Shown one piece after another: positions 38,971 through 48,326 of a stretch of DNA of 64,000 nt (position 1 is the first letter of the stretch; each line of letters starts with the position of its first letter). The position numbers and the translations under genes are program-made. The notes below the pieces were generated by a model that ran no database searches, had not been told where the DNA came from, and worked only from the letters and a program-made list of their open reading frames with translations. Source of the DNA: Rahnella woolbedingensis (GTDB lineage Bacteria; Pseudomonadota; Gammaproteobacteria; Enterobacterales; Enterobacteriaceae); the NCBI RefSeq assembly GCF_003602095.1, contig NZ_RAHH01000001.1, positions 1 to 64,000 on the forward strand, read 5' to 3'.

Positions 38971-40236
38971 GTGTGTTCTCATGTCCACGATCCGCACATT
39001 TTATGCCCCCAATGCGATTTGCTGGTGGCAATCCCTGAGATTGCTGTCGGGCAAAAAGCAAAATGCCCGCGCTGCCACACGACGCTGACGTCGCGCTGGA
39101 AAGAGCCGCGTCGCCGCCCGATTGCCTATGCAGTCAGCGCACTATTCATGCTGCTGTTGTCTAATCTTTTCCCTTTCGTGAACATGAAAGTTGCCGGTCT
39201 TGGCAGTGAAGTCACGCTGATTCAAATTCCCCAGGTTTTAGTCTCTGACGATTACGCCAGCATGGCGTCGTTGTTTATGATTCTGGTTCAGCTGATGCCT
39301 GCGTTAGGCATGATTTTCATCATCATTCTTTGCCAGGGCACATCGATCCCCAGTCACTGGCAGATCAGCATTGCCCGCAACTATTTTCGCCTGAAAGCCT
39401 GGTGCATGGTCGAGATTTTCCTGGCGGGTGTACTGGTCAGCTTCGTGAAACTGATGGCTTATGGTGATGTCGGCGTGGGCACCAGTTTCTATCCCTTTGT
39501 GCTGTTTTGTATTTTACAGCTCAGGGCTTTTCAGTGTACTGACCGTTACTGGATCTGGCAGCAGGTTGCCCCCGCGCCGAAGCTGAACATGCCGCTTCGG
39601 GTTGGTGAGAGCGGGTTATCGCAAGGACTACGTTCCTGCCATTGCTGTATGGCTATTTTGCCGGTCGATCAGAAACAGTGCGATCGCTGTGAGACTTCAG
39701 GCCATGCGCGCCGCAAAAACAGTTTGCAATGGACGATGGCACTGCTCATAACGTCTATATTCTTGTATATCCCCGCAAATCTGATGCCGATCATGATAAC
39801 TCAGGTGTTGGGTTCGCCGATGCCATCCACCATCATGGCTGGTGTTGTCCTGCTGTGGAGTGAAGGTTCTTATCCCGTTGCCATGGTGATTCTAATTGCC
39901 AGTATCATGGTGCCGACGCTGAAAATGATTGCTATTGGCTGGCTATGCTGGGATGCGAACAGTAATAAGCCAATCGACAGGGAAAGATTGCACGTAATTT
40001 ACGAGGTGGTGGAATTCGTTGGCCGCTGGTCAATGATTGACGTTTTCGTGATTGCGGTACTTTCGGCTCTGGTAAGAATGGGGCAACTGATGAGTATTTA
40101 TCCGGACATTGGCGCGCTGCTTTTTGCCAGTGTTGTCATTCTCACGATGTTCGCTGCAATGACGTTTGACCCAAGGCTCATTTGGGATCGCGCTGTAATG
40201 AAGTCTGCAAAGGAGCCACAAGATGGCGGGAAATAA
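38971..40236 (+). CDS. pqiA: Intermembrane transport protein PqiA
   Basis: A 421-residue inner-membrane protein (E. coli 417) of the PqiABC lipid-transport system. Two CxxC zinc-ribbon-like pairs (HILCPQCD and AKCPRCHT, then CHCCM and CDRCE) precede each of two four-helix membrane halves. The start is GTG 38971, fixed by GAGGAG (38958-38963) and by agreement with the E. coli N-terminus (MCSHVHDPHILC); a longer frame from 38854 overlaps uup. It overlaps pqiB by 14 bases. The operon is paraquat-inducible through SoxRS in E. coli. Confidence 0.95.
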   Translation: MCSHVHDPHILCPQCDLLVAIPEIAVGQKAKCPRCHTTLTSRWKEPRRRPIAYAVSALFMLLLSNLFPFVNMKVAGLGSEVTLIQIPQVLVSDDYASMASLFMILVQLMPALGMIFIIILCQGTSIPSHWQISIARNYFRLKAWCMVEIFLAGVLVSFVKLMAYGDVGVGTSFYPFVLFCILQLRAFQCTDRYWIWQQVAPAPKLNMPLRVGESGLSQGLRSCHCCMAILPVDQKQCDRCETSGHARRKNSLQWTMALLITSIFLYIPANLMPIMITQVLGSPMPSTIMAGVVLLWSEGSYPVAMVILIASIMVPTLKMIAIGWLCWDANSNKPIDRERLHVIYEVVEFVGRWSMIDVFVIAVLSALVRMGQLMSIYPDIGALLFASVVILTMFAAMTFDPRLIWDRAVMKSAKEPQDGGK

Positions 40237-41878
40237 TATGGCAGAGCACGACGGAACTGCCAAAGTAGAAAAGATTAAACGCTGGTCGCCGGTGTGGATT
40301 GTGCCGATTGTCACGGCACTGATCGGTGCCTGGATACTGTTCTATCACTACAGCCATCAGGGCCCGGAAGTGACATTGATCACCACCACGGCGGAAGGGA
40401 TTGAGGGTGGGAAGACCACCATCAAAAGTCGTAACGTCGATGTCGGTAAGGTTGAATCTGTCACGCTCAGTGAAAACTTGCAGCAGGTTATCATCAAAGC
40501 CCGTCTGAACACTGGCATGGAAAAAATGCTGCGTGGCGACTCCGTATTCTGGGTCGTTAAACCCCAGATCGGTCGCGAAGGCGTGTCTGGCCTGAGCACA
40601 TTATTATCCGGCGCCTATATCCAGTTGCAGCCGGGCAGCAAAGGCGATGAGAAGGCGCAATATACGCTGGACGATTCGCCGCCGCTGGCTTCGCCGGATG
40701 CCAAAGGGATACGTGTGATCCTCGAAAGTGAGCGTTCAGGCCAGCTCAGCCCGGGTGACCCGGTGCTTTTCCGTGGCTTCCAGGTCGGTACGGTGGAAAC
40801 CAGCCACTTTGATCCGAAAGCCCGAAACATTAAATATCAGCTGTTCATCCGCGCACCTTACGACACGCTGGTGTCAGACAATGTCCGCTTCTGGAAAGAC
40901 AGTGGTGTGAATTTCGATATGTCTGCAGCCGGTATGCGTGTGGAAATGGGCTCACTGACCACCTTATTCAGCGGTGGCGTCAGCTTTGATATTCCAAATG
41001 GCTGGACTCAGGGGCAGGCGGCTAAAAACGGCGATAATTATCAGCTGTTTGACGATCAGAAAAGTATTCAGGAATCGCTGTATACCCGTCATATGGATTA
41101 CGTGCTGTTCTTCTCTGATTCTGTTCGTGGTCTGCAACCGGGCGCGCCAGTGGAGTTCCGCGGTATCCGTCTGGGTACAGTGGCCAAAGTGCCTTATCCG
41201 CTGAATGTGCTCAAGCAGCAGATCTCGGATGATTATCGTATTCCGGTGCTGATCCGTATTGAGCCTGATCGCTTTGATCAGTTGCTGGGTGCTGATTTTA
41301 ATATCGCAGACCATATCCGTCAGGGGATCCAGCAAGGCCTGCGTGCCTCAATGAAATCCGCCAACCTGTTGACCGGTTCCACTTATGTCGATCTGGATTT
41401 CTATCCAAACGAGAAACCGTGGAAAGGGCCGCTGGAGATTGCCGGGATTAAACTGTTGCCGACGGTAAGCGGCGGGTTTGCGCAGATCCAACAGAAACTG
41501 ATGACCACGCTCGATAAGATCAATAATCTGCCGATCGAACCGATGATGCGTGAAGCCACCAGTACGCTGGCGGAAAGTCAGAGGACTATGAAAGCGACGC
41601 AGAAAACCATCGACTCGCTGAATACGATTGTCAGCAGCAAGGAAATGAAAAATCTGCCGCAGGATATGCAGCAAACACTGATCCAACTTAACCGCAGCCT
41701 GAAAGGCTTCCAGCCTGGTTCTCCGGCATACGGACATATGGTGAATGATATGCAAAGTCTGGATAAGACCCTGCGTGAACTGCAACCGGTATTGAAAACG
41801 CTGAACCAGAAAAGTAATGCACTGATTTTCGCCGCCCCAGGGCAAGATGATCCTCAGCCGAAGAAGGCCAAACAATGA
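40223..41878 (+). CDS. pqiB: MCE-domain transport protein PqiB
   Basis: A 551-residue protein (E. coli 546): one N-terminal transmembrane helix (about 25-45, WIVPIVTALIGAWILFY) and three MCE domains (about 50-130, 165-250, 300-400) followed by a long C-terminal coiled coil. MCE rings and the coiled-coil needle form a lipid tunnel across the periplasm. Start ATG 40223 follows AAGGAG; ATG 40238 is an alternative. It overlaps pqiA and pqiC, so the operon is tightly coupled. Confidence 0.96.
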   Translation: MAGNNMAEHDGTAKVEKIKRWSPVWIVPIVTALIGAWILFYHYSHQGPEVTLITTTAEGIEGGKTTIKSRNVDVGKVESVTLSENLQQVIIKARLNTGMEKMLRGDSVFWVVKPQIGREGVSGLSTLLSGAYIQLQPGSKGDEKAQYTLDDSPPLASPDAKGIRVILESERSGQLSPGDPVLFRGFQVGTVETSHFDPKARNIKYQLFIRAPYDTLVSDNVRFWKDSGVNFDMSAAGMRVEMGSLTTLFSGGVSFDIPNGWTQGQAAKNGDNYQLFDDQKSIQESLYTRHMDYVLFFSDSVRGLQPGAPVEFRGIRLGTVAKVPYPLNVLKQQISDDYRIPVLIRIEPDRFDQLLGADFNIADHIRQGIQQGLRASMKSANLLTGSTYVDLDFYPNEKPWKGPLEIAGIKLLPTVSGGFAQIQQKLMTTLDKINNLPIEPMMREATSTLAESQRTMKATQKTIDSLNTIVSSKEMKNLPQDMQQTLIQLNRSLKGFQPGSPAYGHMVNDMQSLDKTLRELQPVLKTLNQKSNALIFAAPGQDDPQPKKAKQ

Positions 41879-42444
41879 TGAAATGGATACCCGTCGTCTT
41901 AGCATTATTCCTGACTGCCTGTAGCAGCAGTGACCATAAAGCCTACTACCAGTTGCCGGTGCTCAATAGTGCTCCGACAACAGGCAGCGCGATGTCATCA
42001 GGCATGACCGCGCAGCACCATCTGTGGGTTGAAAGGGTCAGTGTGGCAGATTATCTGTCAGGCAACGGGCTGGTTTATCAGACCAATGACGTGCAGTACA
42101 CGCTGACCCAGAATAATCTCTGGGCCAGTCCGCTGGATCAGCAACTTCAGCAATCGCTGGTGACTTACCTGCGACGCGACTTGCCGGGGACTCTGGTTTC
42201 CACTCAGGCCGTGAGTAGTGATGACCAGGATGTACTGAACGTGAATGTGACCGGGTTCCACGGTCGCTACGACGGCACGGTGGTCATCAGCGGAAGCTGG
42301 ACGCTGAGCCGCAGCGGACAGATGCTTCAGCGTGACTTTACGCTGAACCTGAAACAGAACGAAGATGGTTATGATGCGCTGGTGAAAACGCTGGCTGCCG
42401 GTTGGCAGCAAGAAGCGGGCCAGATAGCTTCACAAATTAGATGA
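41875..42444 (+). CDS. pqiC: Outer-membrane lipoprotein PqiC
   Basis: A 189-residue lipoprotein (E. coli 187) with signal sequence MMKWIPVVLALFLTAC; LTAC is the lipobox, with the lipidated Cys at residue 16 followed by SSS, compatible with outer-membrane sorting. It has an ABC-transport auxiliary (DUF330) domain and is the outer-membrane anchor of the Pqi system. The start overlaps the pqiB stop by 4 bases. A strong terminator follows at 42481-42523. Confidence 0.95.
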   Translation: MMKWIPVVLALFLTACSSSDHKAYYQLPVLNSAPTTGSAMSSGMTAQHHLWVERVSVADYLSGNGLVYQTNDVQYTLTQNNLWASPLDQQLQQSLVTYLRRDLPGTLVSTQAVSSDDQDVLNVNVTGFHGRYDGTVVISGSWTLSRSGQMLQRDFTLNLKQNEDGYDALVKTLAAGWQQEAGQIASQIR

Positions 42445-42480
42445 CGTTTTTTTAAGCTTAATATTATTTAAGTAAAACGT

Positions 42481-42523
42481 AAAAAATCCCGGTTTCTGAG
42501 TTTTCAGACGCCGGGATTTTTTT
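42481..42523 (+). terminator. Terminator of the pqi operon
   Basis: Twelve-bp stem AAAAAATCCCGG/CCGGGATTTTTT followed by T. Confidence 0.85.
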
Positions 42524-42621
42524 ATGGCGATCAGCCAGATGAGGTTTTTATCGGCACGATTATCTTGCGCGCAATAGAATAATATAGCTCACAAATATGA
42601 CATTGGCGTGAATTTTGCGCA

Positions 42622-42650
42622 TTGACCTCTCTGCCAATTGCAGCTATTTG
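42622..42650 (+). promoter_or_regulatory. Candidate rmf promoter
   Basis: TTGACC (42622-42627), 17-base spacer, TATTTG (42645-42650), giving a leader of about 65 bases before rmf. rmf is stationary-phase induced in E. coli. Confidence 0.45.
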
Positions 42651-42719
42651 TTAGGTGTGGACGCAGAAGCGGGCCACTGTTTTCTTTCCACCTGACCTGA
42701 ATAATGAGGGATATAAGGC

Positions 42720-42887
42720 ATGAAGAGACAAAAACGCGATCGCCTGGAACGGGCACAATCACGTGGATATCAAGCAGGTATTGGCGGACGCTCAAAAGAG
42801 ATTTGTCCGTACCAATCATTAGATGCCCGATCACACTGGCTCGGGGGTTGGCGACAAGCCATGGAGGACAGGGCCGTTACCGCTTAA
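42720..42887 (+). CDS. rmf: Ribosome modulation factor (hibernation factor)
   Basis: A 55-residue basic protein, the same length as E. coli RMF, that dimerises 70S ribosomes into inactive 100S particles in stationary phase. The product begins MKRQKRDRLERAQSRGYQ, contains GGRSKEICPYQ and SHWLGGWRQAMEDR, and ends RAVTA. ATG 42720 has TAAGG just upstream. The gene lies between pqiC and fabA, as in E. coli, and ends at a clear terminator (42914-42939). Confidence 0.97.
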   Translation: MKRQKRDRLERAQSRGYQAGIGGRSKEICPYQSLDARSHWLGGWRQAMEDRAVTA

Positions 42888-42913
42888 GCGGCTCCCCTGT
42901 CAGAATAAGGAAC

Positions 42914-42939
42914 AACCTCCGCTGCGCGCGGAGGTTTTT
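42914..42939 (+). terminator. Terminator of rmf
   Basis: Perfect 9-bp stem AACCTCCGC/GCGGAGGTT, 5-base loop, T5 tail. Confidence 0.85.
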
Positions 42940-42980
42940 GTTTGTAGCTAACATCATCACGCGCGCTTAAAAATGCGAAT

Positions 42981-43014
42981 AAAAAAACGGCGAGCCAGAA
43001 GACTCACCGTTTTA
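42981..43014 (-). terminator. Terminator of fabA
   Basis: Stem AAACGGTGAG/CTCGCCGTTT (one G-U pair) on the minus strand followed by seven T residues. Confidence 0.8.
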
Positions 43015-43036
43015 TCAGACTCAGCAATATGCTTTC

Positions 43037-43555
43037 TTAGAAAGCAGCCGCGTCTTTGAACAAACCGACTTTCAGATCAGTTGCGGTGTAAATCACCACA
43101 CCATCAACCAGCACTTCACCATCGGCCACGCCCATGATCAGTTTACGGTTGATAACACGTTTGAAATTCAGGCGGTAAGTCACCACTTTTGCGGTTGGAA
43201 GAACCTGACCGGTGAATTTAACTTCACCCACACCCAGTGCGCGGCCTTTGCCTTCGCCACCGAGCCAGCCCAGGTAGAAACCGACTAACTGCCACATTGC
43301 ATCCAGACCCAGACAGCCTGGCATCACCGGGTCGCCGATAAAGTGACAGCCGAAGAACCACAGGTCAGGATTGATATCTAACTCAGCTTCAACATAACCT
43401 TTGCCATGGGTGCCGCCATCTTCTTGCATCTTAACGATGCGATCCATCATCAGCATATTGCCTGATGGTAATGGAGGACCGCCAGCGCCGAACAGTTCAC
43501 TGCGGCCAGAAGCTACGAGGTCTTCTTTCGTATAGGAATCGCGTTTATCTACCAT
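43037..43555 (-). CDS. fabA: 3-hydroxydecanoyl-[ACP] dehydratase/isomerase
   Basis: A 172-residue hotdog-fold enzyme, the same length as E. coli FabA. It dehydrates 3-hydroxydecanoyl-ACP and isomerises trans-2- to cis-3-decenoyl-ACP, the branch point to unsaturated fatty acids. Catalytic H71 is in [12 protein letters not shown] and D85 in LGLDAMWQL (70 and 84 without the first Met). It is controlled by FabR (repressor) and FadR (activator), both of whose sites lie just upstream (43594-43629). Confidence 0.98.
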   Translation of the reverse strand: MVDKRDSYTKEDLVASGRSELFGAGGPPLPSGNMLMMDRIVKMQEDGGTHGKGYVEAELDINPDLWFFGCHFIGDPVMPGCLGLDAMWQLVGFYLGWLGGEGKGRALGVGEVKFTGQVLPTAKVVTYRLNFKRVINRKLIMGVADGEVLVDGVVIYTATDLKVGLFKDAAAF

Positions 43556-43593
43556 GTTCTATGTAAGCCTTATTTTAATGAAGGGCGAAGCTT

Positions 43594-43611
43594 AGCTTAC
43601 AGCTGTAAGCT
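43594..43611. promoter_or_regulatory. FabR operator of fabA
   Basis: AGCTTACAGCTGTAAGCT, a perfect 18-bp palindrome 39 bases upstream of the fabA ATG, matching the FabR pattern (AGCGTACANNTGTTAGCT in E. coli as I recall). FabR represses fabA and fabB when unsaturated acyl thioesters are plentiful. Confidence 0.8.
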
Positions 43612-43612
43612 G

Positions 43613-43629
43613 AACAACTCCGATCAGCT
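43613..43629. promoter_or_regulatory. FadR activator site of fabA
   Basis: Minus strand AGCTGATCGGAGTTGTT, very like the E. coli fabA FadR site and directly next to the FabR palindrome. It overlaps the stop codon of lonH (43624-43626). Confidence 0.75.
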
Positions 43630-45390
43630 GCGGCTGAACCAGTTCAGCCAGCGAAGAGGCCACGGGTAGCGCGGGCCACCTTGCGATGTGACCAGTGCAA
43701 TGCGCTGCTGAATCAATCCCAGCAGGCTCGGACGCTCTTCTTCAGCTTCTTCTTCGTTTGTGTAAATCAGTCCGGTCAGGATAGGCAGCGCTTCGGCTGC
43801 GTTATCAACTGCCCATAAGTGAAACTGGCCTTCGCGAACGGCGTCCAGAACCTGCGGATGCAGGCAAAGATTACGCACGTTGCTGGTTGGCAGAATGACC
43901 CCTTGCTTACCGGTCAGACCGCGACGCTGACAAACTTCGAAGAAACCTTCGATTTTCTCGTTCACGCCACCAATAGGTTGCACATTCCCAAACTGATCGA
44001 CAGAGCCGGTGACCGCAATTTGCTGGTTAATCGGCTGCATCGATAACGCACTGATCAGTGCGCAGAGTTCAGCGAGGGATGCGCTGTCGCCGTCCACTTC
44101 TCCGTAAGACTGCTCAAACACAATCGAAGCGGAGAAGGGCAGAGGCTGGTCGAGTTCTAACTCGGAAATCAAAAAGGCCTGCATAATCATCATGCCTTTG
44201 GCATGCAGATTGCCGCCTAATTCTGCTTTGCGTTCAACGTCAGTAAATTCACCATCGCCGGTGTGTACGACACAACTAATACGCGAAGGTTCACCTAAAG
44301 CGCGCGGATGACCCGGGTATTCCAGAACAGAGAGGCCGTTAATCTGCCCGACCACTTCACCTTCGGTTTCGATGCGGATTTGCCCAAGCTCAATTTCATC
44401 CTGCATACGTTCCTGCAGATAGCTTTCACGCCATGCGCGTGCATTAGCGGCCGCTTCCAGAGATTTGGCGCTAAGCAACTCATCTTCATTGTAGAGCGCG
44501 GCTTCACTTAGCTGGCCATTAAGCCAGACAGGGTCGAGTGTCAGGCTTCCCTGATCGGTGCTGTGGCGGATGGCAATTTTTAGAAACTCTGGCCAGGCAT
44601 CGGCAGCAAGACGCGGGATCTCAAGTTCGTCGGCCAGTGTGTTGACGTAACCACACCAGGTCTCCATGTCACTTTCTTCGGTCAGTGGCAGATCGGCTTC
44701 GAATTCGCCATAAATAGCGCAATCCATCAGTTCCGGCTCCATATCACTGAGGTCACCCAGCGACAGGCGATCGCCGACCAGAATCAGACGCAGGTCAAGC
44801 GGCATTGGAGGCACAGTAACCGGCAAAGGTTTGGTTTCATCCGGGGAAACCCAGTGATACTGGCCTTCAGTGATCATCTGCTTGAGGCGCAACCACATCA
44901 GAGGCTGAGCGATAAGTGTGCGGATAGACAGCACTAACACACCGCCATTGACCTGATGCACCAGACCCGGCTCAAGCTGGATCTGATCTTTAAACAAGCG
45001 AACACAGCCAAACAACTGTTCCGGCTCAATCCATTCGCGGTACTGACAGGTAAAGCTTGCCGCGAACGTGTCTTCGGCAGTTTTGGCTGCCAGCAGCGTC
45101 ACCTTATTACCATCGATATGGTAGCGGTTGCCGATCACTTCGGTTTGTTCCGGCAGCAGGCTGCTGACCACGTCAGAAATACGTGACAAGTACTCGCGAT
45201 TTTCCTGCGCCTTAAGCGTCATGAAACGCGCACGGGAACGGGGATGACAAAACAGCGTTAAACCATTTTCCAGCCGGGGCTGAGTGCCTGCGAAATCGAC
45301 AGGGGCTAACTGGGCAGCCGTTGCAAAAATTGCCTCGTAAGGCGCGGTATCGGGCAGTAAAAGCTGCCAGTCAAGTCGGTTATTGGTCAA
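43624..45390 (-). CDS. lonH: Lon-related protease LonH (YcbZ)
   Basis: A 588-residue Lon-like protein (E. coli YcbZ 586). The C-terminal S16 protease domain has the Ser/Lys dyad: Ser in DGDSASLAELCALISAL and Lys in IGGVNEKIEGFFE. The N-terminal half resembles an AAA-like domain but I do not find a clear Walker A P-loop, so ATP dependence is doubtful from sequence alone. It is divergent from matP and lies upstream of fabA on the same strand; its 3' end carries the FadR site of fabA. Confidence 0.93.
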   Translation of the reverse strand: MTNNRLDWQLLLPDTAPYEAIFATAAQLAPVDFAGTQPRLENGLTLFCHPRSRARFMTLKAQENREYLSRISDVVSSLLPEQTEVIGNRYHIDGNKVTLLAAKTAEDTFAASFTCQYREWIEPEQLFGCVRLFKDQIQLEPGLVHQVNGGVLVLSIRTLIAQPLMWLRLKQMITEGQYHWVSPDETKPLPVTVPPMPLDLRLILVGDRLSLGDLSDMEPELMDCAIYGEFEADLPLTEESDMETWCGYVNTLADELEIPRLAADAWPEFLKIAIRHSTDQGSLTLDPVWLNGQLSEAALYNEDELLSAKSLEAAANARAWRESYLQERMQDEIELGQIRIETEGEVVGQINGLSVLEYPGHPRALGEPSRISCVVHTGDGEFTDVERKAELGGNLHAKGMMIMQAFLISELELDQPLPFSASIVFEQSYGEVDGDSASLAELCALISALSMQPINQQIAVTGSVDQFGNVQPIGGVNEKIEGFFEVCQRRGLTGKQGVILPTSNVRNLCLHPQVLDAVREGQFHLWAVDNAAEALPILTGLIYTNEEEAEEERPSLLGLIQQRIALVTSQGGPRYPWPLRWLNWFSRS

Positions 45391-45600
45391 TGTGTTAGCT
45401 GTTTTCTATAAAAAGGGAAAGAGCGATTATACAAGAATAAATCCGGCTGCATACAATCAGAGTCGTAGCACAATTGGTCTTAGCGCACATTGCTGAACGG
45501 GTGCTTAAAAAACAGGCAAAATAAGCGGGTTTATTTGGGGTGAAAATTGAATTAAAGCTGTTATGCTTAGTAAAGTTACGTGGTCACCGAAGAGTTCACG

Positions 45601-46059
45601 ATGAAATATCAGCAACTGGAAAATCTCGAAAGCGGTTGGAAATGGAAGTATCTGGTGAAAAAACACCGGGAAGGTGAGCGGATCACTCGTCATCTGGAAA
45701 ACAGCGCTGCTGAAGAATCTGTGAATGAACTTCTCAGGCTGGAAAACGAACCGGTTAAAGTGGCGGATTGGATTGTAAATAATATGAATCCGTCGCTGGA
45801 AAATCGGTTGAAACAAACAATCCGTGCCCGCCGTAAGCGTCACTTCAACGCTGAACATCAGCATACGCGTAAGAAGTCTATCGATCTGGAATTTCTTGTC
45901 TGGCAGCGTTTGGCAGGCTTAGCGCAAAGGCGCGGAGCAACATTGTCTGACACGATCATTCAGTTGCTGGAAGATGCGGAACGTAAAGAGAAATACGCTA
46001 ATCAGATGTCTTCACTCAAAGAAGATCTGGAACAAATCCTCGGTAAAAAAGAGAGCTGA
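45601..46059 (+). CDS. matP: Macrodomain Ter protein MatP
   Basis: A 152-residue DNA-binding protein (E. coli 150) that binds matS sites and organises the Ter macrodomain, also linking it to the divisome through Zap[23 protein letters not shown] at the N-terminus and the ribbon-helix-helix region [22 protein letters not shown] are nearly unchanged from E. coli; the C-terminal coiled coil [19 protein letters not shown] mediates tetramers. Start ATG 45601 is by similarity over a 7-residue longer frame. MukB, whose action MatP limits in Ter, is in the same window. I saw no matS consensus here. Confidence 0.97.
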   Translation: MKYQQLENLESGWKWKYLVKKHREGERITRHLENSAAEESVNELLRLENEPVKVADWIVNNMNPSLENRLKQTIRARRKRHFNAEHQHTRKKSIDLEFLVWQRLAGLAQRRGATLSDTIIQLLEDAERKEKYANQMSSLKEDLEQILGKKES

Positions 46060-46112
46060 GTCTCTCTTCTCCTTCCTCTGTTTATGCTTTGACTTTCTCT
46101 TCATCAGACATA

Positions 46113-46139
46113 AAAAAACCCCGCCGAGGCGGGGTTTTT
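46113..46139. terminator. Bidirectional terminator between matP and ompA
   Basis: Stem AAACCCCGCC/GGCGGGGTTT with a tight loop, flanked by A7 and T5. Confidence 0.85.
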
Positions 46140-46169
46140 GATGTCTGTAGCAAAAGCTAAAGAGTGTTA

Positions 46170-47246
46170 TTAAGCCTGTGGCTGAGTAACAGTATCTTTG
46201 TAGCCTTTAACTTCGATTTCTACACGACGGTCTGGTGCCAGGCAGTCGATCAGAGCTGCACGGCCTTTAACGGAGTCACAGGTAGAACCGGTAACTGGGT
46301 TAGATTTACCCTGGCCTTGTGCAGAGATCTTGTTAGCAGGGATACCTTTAGATACCAGGTAATCTACTACGCTCTGAGCACGTTGCTCAGACAGTTTCTG
46401 GTTGTATTGTTCTGAACCGATACGGTCGGTGTAACCCAGAACGATAACAGAACCGTCTTTAGGATCGATTGAGCTCAACTGGCTGTACAGCTGATCCAGA
46501 GCCTGTTGGCCTTCTGGTTTCAGAGTCGCTTTGTTGAAGTTGAAGAGAACGTCAGATTTCAGAGTGAATTTCTTAGTCTCTACAACTGGAGCTGGCGCTG
46601 GTGCCGGAGCAACAACTGGAGCAGCTGCTTCATCTTGACCGAAACGGTAAGAAACACCTACAGACAGCATTGTGTTGTCAGGACGTGCACCAACGGTAGC
46701 TGCGTCACCAATGTTGCTAACAAACTGGTAATCCAGACGGGTAGCCCAGTTTTTGGTCACTGCGTATTCAACACCAACTGCTGCCAGTGGAGAAACACCG
46801 GTGTCGTGATCGCTTACGCGGCCGTTAGCACCGTTGTTGAAGTTACCATTGGCATCTGCACGCCAGACCATACCACCCAGACGGGTGTAGATGTCCAGAT
46901 CGTCAGTCAGTGGGTAGCTCAGTTTAGCAGCCAGCTGAACGCCTTGTGCCTTGAACGCGCCATTGTTTACGCTGCCTTTGTAAGGCATACGGCCAAGCCA
47001 GTCATATCCCATTTCAAAGCCCAGGTATTGGTTCGCTTGGTAACCCAAGAACGCACCTGCACCCAGTTGACTTTCGTGGGTAGGGCCGTTGCCGATACCG
47101 TTGTAAGCATTTGCGAAACCAGTGTCATGGTATTGGGACCAGCCCAATTTACCACCGGTATACCAGGTGTTATCTTTAGGGGCGGCTTGCGCTACGGTAG
47201 CGAAACCTGCCAGTGCCACTGCTAATGCGATAGCTGTCTTTTTCAT
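46170..47246 (-). CDS. ompA: Outer-membrane protein OmpA
   Basis: A 358-residue major outer-membrane protein. Signal peptide [21 protein letters not shown] (21), then an 8-strand beta-barrel (mature [17 protein letters not shown]...), a Pro/Ala hinge [13 protein letters not shown] (about 218-230), and a C-terminal periplasmic OmpA-like domain with the peptidoglycan-binding motif region [23 protein letters not shown]. Start ATG 47246 is fixed by GAGGCG. The leader is long, as in E. coli where it controls mRNA stability and MicA pairing. Confidence 0.98.
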   Translation of the reverse strand: MKKTAIALAVALAGFATVAQAAPKDNTWYTGGKLGWSQYHDTGFANAYNGIGNGPTHESQLGAGAFLGYQANQYLGFEMGYDWLGRMPYKGSVNNGAFKAQGVQLAAKLSYPLTDDLDIYTRLGGMVWRADANGNFNNGANGRVSDHDTGVSPLAAVGVEYAVTKNWATRLDYQFVSNIGDAATVGARPDNTMLSVGVSYRFGQDEAAAPVVAPAPAPAPVVETKKFTLKSDVLFNFNKATLKPEGQQALDQLYSQLSSIDPKDGSVIVLGYTDRIGSEQYNQKLSEQRAQSVVDYLVSKGIPANKISAQGQGKSNPVTGSTCDSVKGRAALIDCLAPDRRVEIEVKGYKDTVTQPQA

Positions 47247-47603
47247 TTTGCGCCTCGTTATCATCCAAATAGGCAATTGAGCTTTATGCTTTTTAAGCCC
47301 TTGGTTAAAATCCTTACGCCAAGATTATTGCTTCATTTCAGAACTTGCCACTTTACGTTGGCATTATTGAGCAACCTTGGCGTTGTAAAGTCTACAACGT
47401 GGCGCGAAACTTACAAGCTTGATATGTTAACACCGTGGAAAAAAAGGGAAAAACGTACACATTTTTTAACGGCTTTGACTAATTGCTGACAATTTATGAA
47501 GGCAATCTACATTCGGGAAGCCCATTTTTACTGGGTTCTGGAGCTTTCTCAGCACAAATCACTAAGTTCCGCATTATTTTCGTAGGAACATTCCTATTTT
47601 GAA
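47247..47603 (-). promoter_or_regulatory. ompA promoter and long 5' leader
   Basis: The 357-base gap between sulA and ompA. On the minus strand CTTGTAAGTTT and ACGTTGTAGACTTTACAACG (47400-47381) resemble the E. coli ompA promoter start region, placing the start about 135 bases upstream of the ATG. The stretch also holds a perfect inverted repeat CGTTGTA-N5-TACAACG (47381-47399). The part nearer sulA (47440-47603) shows no feature that I recognise. Confidence 0.5.
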
Positions 47604-48110
47604 CTAATGGTATACGGAAGAGTGAATTTTTACTGTTGAGTGATGTCCACAAGCTGAATTCTGCTCATTTGTTGGCTTCATGATGAAGCCGTAAGCTCCC
47701 CCCTGACGTGCAGCAATTTGCAATCTTTCCCTCTCAGCATCATTCAAATCTGGCAACCATCCGAGCACGACACTGTAGTTACCCGTTTGCAATGCTTTCT
47801 CCATTGCATCGACGGTCGACATCGCAGTTATCTGATTAACCTGCACCATTTTATCTACCGGTAATCCGGATTGTGATAACCAGTGGCGGCTCAATTTTTG
47901 CTGAGGTGTCAGCCACAACAACCAGCGTGATTGCATGCCGAGATGTTGCAGCAGGGGCAGCAGTAACTGGGCAAAAGCGGGTTGGCTCGCACTATAGACG
48001 AACTCAGTGATCAGACCATTATTCAAGGATGCAGACGTATTTACCTGTGCGCGGGAGACCGGCAAAGCAAGCTGACTAAAATGATGATTTGTATGGTGTT
48101 GAGTTCGCAT
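47604..48110 (-). CDS. sulA: SOS cell division inhibitor SulA
   Basis: A 168-residue FtsZ inhibitor (E. coli 169), induced by DNA damage and degraded by Lon. Conserved core LLPLLQHLGMQSRWLLWLTPQQKLSRHWLSQSGLP and the Lon-recognised C-terminus ending KIHSSVYH are visible. Start ATG 48110 lies 21 bases after a perfect LexA box (48131-48150), within the usual distance; longer frames run through the operator and are not real. It is upstream of ompA on the same strand and divergent from sxy. Confidence 0.97.
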   Translation of the reverse strand: MRTQHHTNHHFSQLALPVSRAQVNTSASLNNGLITEFVYSASQPAFAQLLLPLLQHLGMQSRWLLWLTPQQKLSRHWLSQSGLPVDKMVQVNQITAMSTVDAMEKALQTGNYSVVLGWLPDLNDAERERLQIAARQGGAYGFIMKPTNEQNSACGHHSTVKIHSSVYH

Positions 48111-48130
48111 AGAGTTGTACCCCAGTGAGT

Positions 48131-48150
48131 TACTGTATGAATGTACAGTA
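48131..48150. promoter_or_regulatory. LexA box of sulA
   Basis: TACTGTATGAATGTACAGTA: CTGT-N8-ACAG with full TA flanks, essentially consensus. It lies 21 bases upstream of the sulA ATG. Confidence 0.93.
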
Positions 48151-48326
48151 CTCTGGCGATGAGCAAAGATCAACCCAATTTTTCCAAGACATCTCGCAAA
48201 TTTTGAAGGCAATACCCTGCAACTGCATTTTATGTTTGTTGCCACCCATGACATTGCGTATTTTGCATTTAGCTGTTCTGGTAACTCAAACTGGTCGTAA
48301 GGAATGAATGTGAAAAGGATAACGCA

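Noticed and set aside
46506-47225. Open frame of 239 codons opposite ompA
   Set aside because: Mirror of the highly expressed ompA codons; rich in Cys, Val and Thr as expected from an antisense reading.
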